Positions 23,222-31,553 of a stretch of DNA of 33,801 nt are shown here, piece after piece (within the stretch, counting starts at the first letter, position 1; each line of letters opens with the position of its first letter). Below the pieces are notes generated by a model. The model was not told the DNA's origin. It searched no databases and saw only the letters and a list, made by a program, of their open reading frames with translations. Position numbers and translations under genes: made by a program. The stretch is from Candidatus Magnetocorallium paracelense (GTDB taxonomy: Bacteria > Nitrospirota > Thermodesulfovibrionia > Thermodesulfovibrionales > Magnetobacteriaceae), in the NCBI GenBank assembly GCA_029001845.1, contig JAREWP010000051.1, positions 1-33,801 on the forward strand. Reading direction: 5' to 3'.

Positions 23222-23911
23222 CTATTTGCCTGTTCTTTCTCCAAATATTGCCGTTCCGATTCTTACATAGGTCGCTCCCTCCTGTATTGCTACTTCAAAA
23301 TCGTTTGACATGCCCATGGAGAGCTCAGGAAGAGAATAGCCAAAAGATTCAGCCTTATCTCTTAAAAGTCGCAATGCCTTAAAATAAGTCCTCCCCTCTT
23401 CAGGATTTGAAAAAAATGGAGGCATAGTCATTAAACCGTTGACTTTTATATTTTTAAAGGTAGATAAACTGTTCAGGAACGGCAATAAGTCATCTTCCCT
23501 TATACCGCTTTTGGTTTCCTCTTGAGAAAGGTTCACCTGAATCAGAACCTGTTGAATTTTTTTTATTTTTTTTGCCTCGCCATTAAGTTTCTCCGCCAGA
23601 GTCTCGGTATCAAGGGTATGGATAAGATCAAATAAACGCACTGCTGTGGATGCCTTATTTTTTTGTAAGTGTCCGGTCATATGCCATGAAATGTTTTTAT
23701 TGGAGATGGTATTGATTTTTGTCTTCGCTTCCTGGACAAAGTTTTCTCCAAAAAGTGTCACTCCGGCCTTTATCGCTGCACTAATATTTTCAACAGATAC
23801 CCTCTTCGATATAACAGTCAGATTAACGCTTTGAGGTTTTCTTCCGCTTTTTTCCGAAGCACTTGATATCCTGTTATTAATACTCTCAATTCTTGAGTGA
23901 ATATCTATCAT
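23222..23911 (-). CDS. YggS/PLPBP-family pyridoxal-phosphate homeostasis protein
   Basis: 229 residues, normal length. Lys36 in VISKRV is the expected PLP-binding lysine. Other hallmarks are FGENFVQEA, WHMTGHLQKNK, LIHTLDTETLAEKLN, VNLSQEETKSGI, GLMTMPPF and MGMSNDFEVAIQEGATYVRIGTAIFGER. The family is a TIM-barrel PLP carrier without known catalysis that affects vitamin B6 and amino-acid homeostasis. It stands alone between a convergent receiver gene and the upstream exported protein. A small hairpin, AAGGAC/GTCCTT, lies just beyond its stop at 23187-23204. Confidence 0.95.
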   Translation of the reverse strand: MIDIHSRIESINNRISSASEKSGRKPQSVNLTVISKRVSVENISAAIKAGVTLFGENFVQEAKTKINTISNKNISWHMTGHLQKNKASTAVRLFDLIHTLDTETLAEKLNGEAKKIKKIQQVLIQVNLSQEETKSGIREDDLLPFLNSLSTFKNIKVNGLMTMPPFFSNPEEGRTYFKALRLLRDKAESFGYSLPELSMGMSNDFEVAIQEGATYVRIGTAIFGERTGK

Positions 23912-24056
23912 AATGATATAGTTTTCTCATCGCTTATAAGAACCATCCCGTGAAAAATGGTTACAACTTTTTTTGTTTATGCTCTGTGCCTGAAACCGTG
24001 TTCGGCCCTTGCCTGTAAGGGGAAGTATTGTTGTTTCAATGGTATTAATTGTTGTT

Positions 24057-24530
24057 TTACTTGAAATACATAACCATATCGTTGAACTCAAAATCGTCGT
24101 AGTTTCCTTTGCACTGAAGGGCAGTGAATCCTATTTTGTTACGCCCCTTCCGTAAAAAAAACGATGGTAAGCTAATAACGTGCATTCTGTAGTCGTTGTT
24201 TAAGTTATCGGGGTCTATAACAGGGACAGCTATCCTTAAATCATTAATTAACAGATCCACACACTCGATACCACTGGCCATAAATGTGATATAAGTAGTG
24301 AAACCGCTTGTGCCGGGAAGGTTTACGAGTTTTTCCCAGACAGTACCCTCAGGCTCGGCATTGCGCATTCTTTCAGATCGTTCGTCTCCTATATGGTGAT
24401 AATCTTTGTCTATAATAATCTCCTGAAGTATCTCCTCTTCAAGTACTTTCTCGTCGAATGCAGCAGTTTCAAAACTATTTGACAAAAACAGAAGAGCTGC
24501 CATTATCAGCATCATTAGTGTTTTTTGCAC
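24057..24530 (-). CDS. Small exported protein of unknown function
   Basis: I choose the GTG at 24530 because GGAGG (24541-24537) lies six bases before it and the product then opens (M)QKTLMMLIMAALLFLSNSFETAAF, a signal peptide. A longer frame from 24629 would bury that signal. The mature part (about 135 residues) has alternating strands, TVWEKLVNLPGT, GFTTYITFMASGIECVDLLIND, YRMHVISLPSFFLRKGRNKIGFTA and DDFEFNDMVMYF, suggesting a beta-sandwich such as a carbohydrate-binding-like module; that is inference. It sits between YggS and the CheW fusion, all leftward, but with 145-190-base gaps. Confidence 0.75.
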   Translation of the reverse strand: MQKTLMMLIMAALLFLSNSFETAAFDEKVLEEEILQEIIIDKDYHHIGDERSERMRNAEPEGTVWEKLVNLPGTSGFTTYITFMASGIECVDLLINDLRIAVPVIDPDNLNNDYRMHVISLPSFFLRKGRNKIGFTALQCKGNYDDFEFNDMVMYFK

Positions 24531-24722
24531 AATTAACCTCCGAAGTCCCTGAATCTGACTGTTGCCGTTATCAGGGTAGTTTTTAGGTAAGATTTCATGA
24601 AAACGGTCCATGATCTTTGATATCGCCACAATTCATGGAAATATGTTCCAAGCAGAATTCGTTTGGCAGATAATTTGTATTTCTAATCACAAGAGGGTTT
24701 GATTAAATGCAGAAACGAAAAG

Positions 24723-26648
24723 CTATACGCCAACAAACAACTGTTCTGTGTTTAAAAGCATTTTTATGGAGCCGTTCATCTTAGCCATTGCCAGGATAAA
24801 TCCCATATTTAAATCACTCAACTGATAAGAAGAAACGTCATCAATATGTTCAGCCTTAATATCTACAACATCTGAAACAGAATCTACTACCATTCCTAAC
24901 TGAGCGATTCCTGTATCACGAAGTACCTCAAGTACTATAATGCGTGCTTTGTCATCATTGTCGCGTTTATGAATACCGAGCTTGGTCCTAAGATCTATAA
25001 CAGGAAATACTTTGCCCCTGAGGTTCAGTAAGCCCATTATAAACTCAGGTGTGTGTGGCATCTGTCTAATGGGCTTCATGCCTATGATCTCTTTAACAAA
25101 GAGTATGTCGATACCATATTCCTGTGTATCCAGCCCAAAGATGAGATACTTGCCTTCTTTGTTAAGCATGGATTTGGAAAGGACTCCCGTAGACTGTCTT
25201 CGAACGATTTGAGATACGACTTCTTTCATGCTTTTTAGCGTTGATTTTTTACGTATAGCTCCTGAACCTTTGTAGGCCGCATCGGCGAATCTTGTATCTA
25301 CGAATCTGTCAATGTCTATAAGAGAACCTACTCCTATCTCATTGACCATATATTGTTGTATTCTTTCAAGGTCTTCCTTAACAGGATAAAGGTCGTCTGT
25401 TTTAATCCCCTGAGCTTCTTTTAAAACATTTTTAAGCACCGGTACTTTCAGGCCTACGGCTTTATTGGGGTCGAGAAAAGAGACACCTATCTCAGCAGCT
25501 GTTTCCGGTTTTTCCGAAATGAATTTTCCTGCTTCGATAAGCATGTTTACAAATTCCTGGATAGCATCCTCGTATTGCTCTATAACCTCGTCACGCATCG
25601 TTACGACACAACAGGGGTGGTTTTCCCATAATTCTCCTGACAGAAACAACATATCAGCGATCCCTTCGGCTATTGCTTTTGTACCAAGCGGCTCTGCAAC
25701 GAGAAAGCCCGCTACTTCACTGTTGGCTGCTAAAAACTCCGGCATTTTTACAGGCGGGACAACCTCGAACTGTGTATCAAAGTCACCTCTGCCAAAAAAA
25801 CCGGGAGTCAATCCAATCTCACGAAGAAACATATGGGACAGCATATGATGTATAGACATTTCATGGGGAATATAGAATGTCTTGCCTTTAAAAAATGATT
25901 TAACTTCCTCTTTGTGGCCGTCTACACTCTTACGGACACTGATACTGCCGTTTTTATGAGCGAATAATACAAGCTTGATTGGCGTTTTGTAATTAAAAAG
26001 GTCCATTGCAATAGGGGCGAGTACAAAAGCACCTTCAACCTTTCCCTTTTCAAGAGCACTCTGTACCGAATTCCAACTTGGCATACAGGTCGTTTCAAGC
26101 TCAAAGTGTTGAGGGGTCAGTTTGCCGGTAGCTATTAATTCTTTTAATACGCCCAGAGTCAGGTGATCGGTTATTTGAATATGGGCGATATTTAACAGCA
26201 GTTTACCGCTTGAGCCCAAACGAGGTATGCCTACAGAAGGGACGCTGTCCGGCCCTGCCTCTGTTTGAGTAAGTGTCTCATCTATAAGTTCCTTTAGTTC
26301 GACAGGACTGAAGGGTTTTGTAATAAAATTGCTGACACCTGCTTCAACGGCGGCAGCTGCCTGCTTTTTTTCACCTCTTGCCGTTGCCATGATAAAAGGT
26401 ATTTCCTTGGATTCTTCATTGGCCCGCACCTGGCAAAGAAGTTCATATCCGTCTTTGTTAGGCATATTCCAGTCACTGATTATTAACTCTATGCCTTCTT
26501 CTTGTTGCAGTTTATCTAATGCGTCTTGTCCGTCTTCTGCGGTGATAACATTATTAAACCCAAGCTCGCCCAATACTTTGACCTGCATTTTTCTTGCGAC
26601 CTTGGAATCTTCGACAAGCAGTATTTTTATATTTGTATCAATTGACAT
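24723..26648 (-). CDS. Receiver - NMT1/nitrate-type substrate-binding domain - CheW fusion protein
   Basis: 641 residues, with no signal peptide. Residues 1-125 are a receiver: D14, phospho-acceptor D59 in LIISDWNMP, T89, K111. Residues about 150-455 resemble cytoplasmic-located CmpA/NrtA/NMT1-type substrate-binding folds (LNIAHIQITDHLTLGVLKEL, ALEKGKVEGAFVLAPIAMDLF, YIPHEMSIHHMLSHMFL, GFLVAEPLGTKAI, HPCCVVTM). Residues about 500-641 are CheW: YLIFGLDTQEYGIDILFVKEI, LLNLRGKVFPVIDLR, MVVDSVSDVVDI. This combination would link ligand sensing and phosphorylation to a chemoreceptor-CheA array. The ATG follows a strong GGAGGAGGG. No CheA, MCP or CheR is in the window. Domain calls are firm for the ends and good for the middle. 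Confidence 0.88.
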   Translation of the reverse strand: MSIDTNIKILLVEDSKVARKMQVKVLGELGFNNVITAEDGQDALDKLQQEEGIELIISDWNMPNKDGYELLCQVRANEESKEIPFIMATARGEKKQAAAAVEAGVSNFITKPFSPVELKELIDETLTQTEAGPDSVPSVGIPRLGSSGKLLLNIAHIQITDHLTLGVLKELIATGKLTPQHFELETTCMPSWNSVQSALEKGKVEGAFVLAPIAMDLFNYKTPIKLVLFAHKNGSISVRKSVDGHKEEVKSFFKGKTFYIPHEMSIHHMLSHMFLREIGLTPGFFGRGDFDTQFEVVPPVKMPEFLAANSEVAGFLVAEPLGTKAIAEGIADMLFLSGELWENHPCCVVTMRDEVIEQYEDAIQEFVNMLIEAGKFISEKPETAAEIGVSFLDPNKAVGLKVPVLKNVLKEAQGIKTDDLYPVKEDLERIQQYMVNEIGVGSLIDIDRFVDTRFADAAYKGSGAIRKKSTLKSMKEVVSQIVRRQSTGVLSKSMLNKEGKYLIFGLDTQEYGIDILFVKEIIGMKPIRQMPHTPEFIMGLLNLRGKVFPVIDLRTKLGIHKRDNDDKARIIVLEVLRDTGIAQLGMVVDSVSDVVDIKAEHIDDVSSYQLSDLNMGFILAMAKMNGSIKMLLNTEQLFVGV

Positions 26649-27088
26649 TTAATCCCTCCTCCCCATGTGCTAAGAGGTTTTTACGTAACGTTGTTAACCG
26701 GTAAATGTGAATATGTTTAAAGTCTGTGACATTTACGAATGATTCTTGCATAATAGTTATGTTTCAGGATGGAAAGACAAAAGGAATTTAAATTTTATCA
26801 TAACGGTGCTTAAAAATACAAATGTCCGGAAATGCATCCGTTAAGGTTGTTGCACCGGAAGGCGTTATGTTTACGGTGGGAACGATAGTTTTCATTATAC
26901 ATTTGTGGTTCTCTGTATGAGAAAGTTAAGAGTGCGGTTTAAAAGCTGAATTAAAAAAAATGTTATATTGACCGATAAATATAGTATAACTTACCTGAAT
27001 GTGTTTAGGGCTACAGAAAGAGAGTTGCTTCTCTTGTATAATTCAATTGAGAGCTTAATACATCTGCATAGCAGTGAAGGAGAAGGTT
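26649..27088. other. Intergenic region, no recognised gene
   Basis: This stretch lies upstream of the leftward CheW fusion gene and of a rightward 30-codon frame. It is AT-rich and should contain the fusion gene's promoter, but I cannot identify boxes with confidence. I see no hairpins or repeat elements. Confidence 0.4.
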
Positions 27089-27181
27089 ATGGAATTAGTT
27101 GGATTTATAACAGCCTTTGTACTTTCTCATTACATGTTGGAGTATATGGAGCATGTAATTAAAGAGAGTAAACGTTCTTAA
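27089..27181 (+). CDS. Candidate 30-residue small membrane protein
   Basis: ATG at 27089 follows AAGGAGAAGGTT, a good Shine-Dalgarno at normal distance. The product, MELVGFITAFVLSHYMLEYM followed by EHVIKESKRS, has a hydrophobic N-terminal helix and a charged, Lys/Arg-ending tail, as small single-pass membrane proteins do. A palindrome ACCCTTGAGGGT overlaps and follows the stop. There is no homology I can name, and such short frames arise by chance, so this is tentative. Confidence 0.4.
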   Translation: MELVGFITAFVLSHYMLEYMEHVIKESKRS

Positions 27182-27247
27182 CCCTTGAGGGTAACTATAA
27201 TACATGAAATACAGATTGCCGATTGTCTCAACTTGTAATCTCTGTGT

Positions 27248-27294
27248 CAATACCATTAACTTAAGGTGCTTTGCTCCTTAAATTAATGGTATTG
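27248..27294. mobile_element. MITE-like element, copy 2 (47 bp), with 10-bp target duplication
   Basis: The element is almost all terminal repeat: CAATACCATTAACTTAAGG (27248-27266) pairs with CCTTAAATTAATGGTATTG (27276-27294), one mismatch, around TGCTTTGCT. The direct repeat ATCTCTGTGT flanks it at 27238-27247 and 27295-27304. Its reverse complement matches the left part of copy 1 at 18595, including AGCAAAGCA, so copy 2 looks like an internally deleted relative. Confidence 0.85.
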
Positions 27295-27420
27295 ATCTCT
27301 GTGTTTGAAGGTCAATTGTATTGCTGTATATGGTGCAGAATTTAAACGATTACGATCTGAGTTGTATCTTTATTGTGCTTTTGTGTATCATGCAGGCAGC
27401 GACAATTCTTTTTCCAAAAG

Positions 27421-27606
27421 CTTAGGGCTGACTCAAAAATAACTTTACATTCTATCATCTCATCTTCACGTCGTCTTTGGTTGAACCTCAATCGCAAAAC
27501 CCTCAATGTAACTCTGCTACGCCTGCGGTTTTGCTCAATCTGTTCAACCAAATCCAACATAAACCTGAGCGATATAAATGTAAACTTATTTTTGAGTCAA
27601 CCCTTA
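27421..27606. mobile_element. Second MITE-like inverted-repeat element
   Basis: The left end (27421-27457) and the right end (27570-27606) are imperfect inverted repeats of about 37 bp sharing TGACTCAAAAATAA and TTTACAT. Inside are nested inverted repeats: TTTGGTTGAAC with GTTCAACCAAA, and GCAAAACC with GGTTTTGC. The flanks show TTA on both sides, a possible 3-bp duplication. There is no transposase, and frames across it are an effect of the symmetry. Confidence 0.75.
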
Positions 27607-27693
27607 GTACCGGTATGCAGCGCTCGGTTATGTAAATTTATACCCTTCTGACAAACGATCTTATTCGAACAGCCTCATCTAATTCTTTTCAGG

Positions 27694-27722
27694 TTGACCT
27701 TTTAACAATAATCTGGCATAAT
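27694..27722 (+). promoter_or_regulatory. Sigma70-like promoter of the secreted-protein gene
   Basis: TTGACC (27694-27699), a 17-base spacer and CATAAT (27717-27722) give a good match to the consensus. The predicted leader is about 120 bases, ending in AGGAGG before the ATG at 27851. Confidence 0.6.
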
Positions 27723-27850
27723 ATAAAGAATATAATTTATAATTTCAATCACTGCTAAAATCACTATGAATTTTTATATATGAAACAGCAGTACAGGATA
27801 AAATTATATTCACACAAATTATTAATCAAATATTTTAGGAGGAAAACGGT

Positions 27851-28375
27851 ATGAAAAAAACATTAACAGGTAAGGGAGTTTTATTTGGTCTGTCATTTTT
27901 TTTAATATTATTGCTAAGTGCTTTTAGCACTGTGTCCGCAGCCGAAGTTATGATCGACATACAGGCAAACGGCAAAGACGACATGATCGAAGTCACTGAC
28001 AAGGATACTGTCACTATAACCGCAATGATAGACCCCGGTTCGCATGAAGGTATAGATGGTGACTGGTGGGTCGGAGCAATCGCTTCTGATGGATATATGG
28101 GAGACCCGGCAGGTGTCTACTATTACGATCTCTCTACTTCTACATTACTTTATGATCAAAGCGCAGGCTTAGGCGAGCTTACCGTTACCTATCAGGGTGA
28201 GTTGTATAACCATGTCTTCGGCAGTTTTACGGTTTTAACTGTAACAGACTTAACGCCTGATTCAACCTATACCTTTTATTTTGCCATCGATACTGACGAT
28301 AATGGAGTCCTCGACGACGACGCATCCTATGATTATGTTCTTGTAAATGTAATCAACAGCGATGACATTATCTAA
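27851..28375 (+). CDS. Secreted protein sharing the N-terminal domain of the 20276 propeller protein
   Basis: 174 residues with a signal peptide (GVLFGLSFFLILLLSAFSTVSA, cleaved before AEV) and a strong AGGAGG site. The mature 140 residues align along their length with residues 25-165 of the exported propeller protein at 20276: MIDIQANGKDD, MIDPGSH, GDWWVGAI, YYYDLST, TYQGELY, YTFYFAIDTDDNGVLDD. This stand-alone domain is rich in Asp and has a DxDxNGxLD loop that could bind calcium. The function is unknown; secretion to periplasm or outside is likely. An intrinsic terminator follows. Confidence 0.85.
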   Translation: MKKTLTGKGVLFGLSFFLILLLSAFSTVSAAEVMIDIQANGKDDMIEVTDKDTVTITAMIDPGSHEGIDGDWWVGAIASDGYMGDPAGVYYYDLSTSTLLYDQSAGLGELTVTYQGELYNHVFGSFTVLTVTDLTPDSTYTFYFAIDTDDNGVLDDDASYDYVLVNVINSDDII

Positions 28376-28398
28376 GTTCGTTGCTCTGAAATGCCGTT

Positions 28399-28447
28399 GC
28401 CGTTCAGAAGAGGTCTTAAGCAAACCCTCCTCTGAACGGCTTTTTTT
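28399..28447 (+). terminator. Rho-independent terminator of the secreted-protein gene
   Basis: A 15-bp stem (28399-28413 with 28426-28440, one mismatch; GCCGTTCAG...CTGAACGGC) with a 12-base loop is followed by seven Ts. It lies 23 bases after the stop codon. Confidence 0.95.
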
Positions 28448-28454
28448 GCTTAAC

Positions 28455-29522
28455 TTATACCTCGACGACAGAATCGTCACTTATAAGAAGCCTTAATGCT
28501 TTATGATGTCTATCATTCCTTTTAACTTCCGTATTTCTGCCTAAAACAGAGTCTTCAAGCCTTTCTATTCCTTCAATACAAGCTTCGTTCAGTATTACGG
28601 AATGCTCAATGACGGAACTATTAACAGATACATTACTGCCTATACTTGTAAATGGTCCGATAAAGGAATCTTTTATAATCGATTTTTCACCGATATTGAC
28701 AGGCCCTCTGATATTACTATTTATAATTTTTACATCTTTTTCTATGGTGACTCTGCCGGATATTGAACTTTCAGAATCTACAAAGCCTTTAATATCGAGA
28801 CGGGCATATTCATCGAGAACAATTGTATTGGCCTGGAGGAGATCGTCTTTTTTACCTGTATCGAGCCACCATCCTTTTAAAATCTCACTTTTAACATTAC
28901 ACCCCATATGAATCAGTTCCTCTATGGCGTCTGTAATTTCCAGTTCATTTCTGGCCGAAGGTTTAATATGAGATATTGCTTCAAATATCCTGTTCGTAAA
29001 AATATATACACCAACCAGGGCCAGGTTGGTGGGGGGAGAAGCGGGTTTTTCTACGAGGTGAAAAACATTTCCATACTCATCCAACTCTGCGACACCGAAA
29101 CGCTTAGGATCGTCTACTTCTTTAAGGAAGATAAGGGCTTCAGCACCACAATGATTAAATCTCTCTATCGCTCTGTTCAAGCCGTAACTGAGGAGGTTAT
29201 CGCCTAAATACATTACAAATCTATCGTTGGCGAGAAAATTTTCGGCTGTTAAAACAGCATGTGCAAGGCCAAGAGGCTTGTCCTGTATAATAAATGTAGG
29301 TTTAATTCCCCATTTCTCTCCGTTTCCTATATAGGACTTAACATGATGTCCCGTCTCCGGCGAGATAATGATCCCTACATCGTCAATTTTTGCTTCAGAT
29401 ATATGATCAAGGACATAACCGAGTATAGGTTTGCCTGCAACAGGGACCAGTTGCTTGGCTATGGTGTGTGTAAGAGGACGTAAGCGTGTACCCATTCCTC
29501 CGCTTAATATCAATGCTTTCAT
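28455..29522 (-). CDS. Glucose-1-phosphate thymidylyltransferase (long form, RmlA/StrD-like)
   Basis: 355 residues. The nucleotidyltransferase domain (1-235) shows LSGGMGTRLRPLT, KQLVPVAGKPIL, IIQDKPLGLAHAV, MYLGDNLL, FGVAELDE, VEKPASPP, GVYIF, ELEITDAIEEL and GWWLDTG. The C-terminal part (SGRVTIEKDVKI, GPVNIGEKSII, GPFTSIGSNV) is a left-handed beta-helix as in the long StrD type rather than the short RfbA type. It makes dTDP-glucose from glucose-1-phosphate and dTTP for deoxysugars of polysaccharides or glycosylated natural products. No RmlB, C or D genes adjoin, so a link with the distant NRPS is only speculation. No clear Shine-Dalgarno. Confidence 0.93.
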   Translation of the reverse strand: MKALILSGGMGTRLRPLTHTIAKQLVPVAGKPILGYVLDHISEAKIDDVGIIISPETGHHVKSYIGNGEKWGIKPTFIIQDKPLGLAHAVLTAENFLANDRFVMYLGDNLLSYGLNRAIERFNHCGAEALIFLKEVDDPKRFGVAELDEYGNVFHLVEKPASPPTNLALVGVYIFTNRIFEAISHIKPSARNELEITDAIEELIHMGCNVKSEILKGWWLDTGKKDDLLQANTIVLDEYARLDIKGFVDSESSISGRVTIEKDVKIINSNIRGPVNIGEKSIIKDSFIGPFTSIGSNVSVNSSVIEHSVILNEACIEGIERLEDSVLGRNTEVKRNDRHHKALRLLISDDSVVEV

Positions 29523-29576
29523 CGTATCAGTAAAGTTTTACGTTTTTTCCTGATCAAAACTCCTTACGTCGATATC

Positions 29577-29606
29577 TTGATATTATAACTCCTTTAATTA
29601 TATAAT
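29577..29606 (+). promoter_or_regulatory. Promoter of the isochorismatase-protease operon
   Basis: TTGATA (29577-29582), an 18-base spacer and TATAAT (29601-29606) lie just upstream of the ATG at 29639. On the other strand a TATAAT at 29588-29583 points toward the thymidylyltransferase gene, suggesting overlapping divergent promoters. Confidence 0.5.
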
Positions 29607-29638
29607 TGAAAAATTTACTATTATAAATCGTATTTATT

Positions 29639-30190
29639 ATGAAAAGACCTGTATTGGATAAAGCATCTACCGGCGTCCTGATTATAGATTTTCAGGAAAA
29701 GCTCTTTTCTTTGATGAAGCACAGACAAAAGGTTGCTGATAATACCATTAAACTTATCCGTCTTGCAACGGTTTATGATTTGCCGATTCTGTTAACCGAG
29801 CAGAATTCCAAACACCTGGGAGGAACGGTAGAAGAGATACGCAGCGTTCTTCCCGATTACAGTCCGATCGAAAAAATTGACTTCAACTGCGGAGCCGTAG
29901 ACGAGTTCAATACCAGGCTTGATTCCCTTAACTTAAAAAACCTGATAGTAATCGGTATCGAGACTCATATCTGTGTTTATCAGACATGCATGGACCTTTT
30001 GGAAAGGAACTATGGTATTCATGTACCCGGGGATGCCGTAGACTCTAGAAAAGAAAGCGATATGCGCACCGGGTTAAACCTTATGGACAAATACGGAGCA
30101 ACAATCACATCGACTGAAACAATAATCTTTCAACTACTTGAACGGGCCGGAACAAATGAATTCAGGGAGATGTTAAAAGTAGTAAAATAA
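29639..30190 (+). CDS. Isochorismatase-family cysteine hydrolase
   Basis: 183 residues. The catalytic triad is visible: D17 in LIIDFQEK, K79 in PIEKIDFNC and C112 in ETHICVYQT. This is the YcaC/nicotinamidase-like Rossmann-type hydrolase group; true isochorismatase activity cannot be assumed, and hydrolysis of an amide or similar bond is the general expectation. Five bases separate it from the M48 protease gene, so the two are probably one operon. No Shine-Dalgarno is obvious before the start. Confidence 0.92.
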   Translation: MKRPVLDKASTGVLIIDFQEKLFSLMKHRQKVADNTIKLIRLATVYDLPILLTEQNSKHLGGTVEEIRSVLPDYSPIEKIDFNCGAVDEFNTRLDSLNLKNLIVIGIETHICVYQTCMDLLERNYGIHVPGDAVDSRKESDMRTGLNLMDKYGATITSTETIIFQLLERAGTNEFREMLKVVK

Positions 30191-30195
30191 TTTCC

Positions 30196-31452
30196 ATGAA
30201 CGGAATCCTCTTCTTATTTTTTTCCCTCTATATTCTTTCGGAGTGCTTTGAATATTGGCTTGAATTCCTGAATCTCAGACATCTTGAGAGAGAGGGTTCG
30301 AATATCCCCCCTGAATTTCAGGGACATATCGACGGAGACCTCCTGAAAAAAACAAGAGATTATATAATCGAAAACAGCAGATTCGGATTTTTCTCCTCAG
30401 TTTTTAATAATATAATTGTTATACTATTTATTTTTTGCGGTCTTCTGAATATCTACAACTCATGGCTCTTGTCGTTCAATTTCTCGTTTATCTCTTCGGG
30501 AATATTGTTTTTTTTATTAATAAGCCTGGCCGGGACTCTCTTGTCAACTCCTTTCAGCCTCTACAGCACTTTTAAGATAGAGAATAAGTATGGATTCAAT
30601 ACGACCACAAAAGGTCTCTGGATTGGCGATTTTATAAAATCGTTGATAATTTCGACAATTCTGATGTCTCTGCTACTTGCCGCCGGATTATGGCTTATAC
30701 AATGGAGTCATGACTTCTGGTGGCTTTGGGTTTGGGGATTCTTCCTTGTATTCAGTATTTTTATGATGTATATTTCCCCTTATGTCATAGAGCCTCTGTT
30801 TAATAAGTTCACTCCTATAGAGGAGGAGTCTCTTGAAGAGGGAATTCGTACTGTGATGAGTAAGGCAGGCATTAAGGTAAGCCGAGTGTTTAAGATGGAC
30901 GCTTCTAAAAGAAGCAAACATACTAACGCCTATTTCACTGGTATTGGAAAGGTAAAAAGGATCGTTTTGTATGATACTCTTATCGAAAGTATGACAAGAG
31001 AGGAGATACTCTCCGTACTTGCTCATGAAGCAGGTCATTGGAAAAAAAAGCACTTACTAAAGCATATGATAGTTTTTGAAAGCATATCTCTGGTTGTCAT
31101 ATATGTATCTTTCCATATACTTAAGAGTGATTTTCTTTTGGATATATTCAATATTGAACAGGCGACTCTGTTTGCAAAGCTTGTGGTGCTCGGCTTTATC
31201 GGGGGTATTGTGTTCTTTCCTTTTACGCCTTTGTTCAACCACTTTTCCAGGAAAAACGAAAATGAAGCCGATCGATACTCTTATGAGATAACAGGAGATC
31301 GCGAAAGTATGATCAGCGCCCTGGTTAAGCTCTCAAAAGACAATCTTTCCAATCTCTCTCCCCATCCGTTATATTCTAAATTTCACTACTCCCACCCTCC
31401 TGTACTGGAGCGAATAAAAAACATCCGAAGTCTGGATGCGGTAGTTTCTTAG
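30196..31452 (+). CDS. M48-family membrane metalloprotease (Ste24/CAAX protease-like)
   Basis: 418 residues. Zinc motif HEAGH at 277-281 (LAHEAGHWKKKH) and the third ligand E357 in NENEADRYSYE. Several membrane segments precede and follow it (for example VFNNIIVILFIFCGLL, ISSGILFFLLISLAGTLL, LIISTILMSLLLAAGLWL, GFFLVFSIFMMYISPYVI, LVVLGFIGGIVFFPFTPLF). Length and layout match bacterial Ste24 homologues, which lack prenylated substrates and probably act in membrane-protein quality control. It is the second gene of a likely operon with the isochorismatase-like hydrolase. Confidence 0.94.
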   Translation: MNGILFLFFSLYILSECFEYWLEFLNLRHLEREGSNIPPEFQGHIDGDLLKKTRDYIIENSRFGFFSSVFNNIIVILFIFCGLLNIYNSWLLSFNFSFISSGILFFLLISLAGTLLSTPFSLYSTFKIENKYGFNTTTKGLWIGDFIKSLIISTILMSLLLAAGLWLIQWSHDFWWLWVWGFFLVFSIFMMYISPYVIEPLFNKFTPIEEESLEEGIRTVMSKAGIKVSRVFKMDASKRSKHTNAYFTGIGKVKRIVLYDTLIESMTREEILSVLAHEAGHWKKKHLLKHMIVFESISLVVIYVSFHILKSDFLLDIFNIEQATLFAKLVVLGFIGGIVFFPFTPLFNHFSRKNENEADRYSYEITGDRESMISALVKLSKDNLSNLSPHPLYSKFHYSHPPVLERIKNIRSLDAVVS

Positions 31453-31553
31453 AGGAGAATATTGTTCATCATATCGTAACTTGTATAGTCTTACTATAAT
31501 GTAGTCCTTACAGATGATGCACATTTGAGGACAGACACTGAAAAAGAATATGT

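Noticed and set aside
26968-27162. A 64-codon forward frame (MTDKYSITYLN)
   Set aside because: No ribosome site or family features; the overlapping 30-codon frame at 27089 has the better Shine-Dalgarno.
27342-27651. Frames on both strands over 27342-27651
   Set aside because: They fall on a palindromic repeat element whose symmetry keeps both strands open; no protein family is recognisable.
28455-29522. Thymidylyltransferase as a tailoring gene of the NRPS cluster
   Set aside because: It lies 17 kb away beyond unrelated genes, with no glycosyltransferase or other dTDP-sugar genes, so a link is unsupported.
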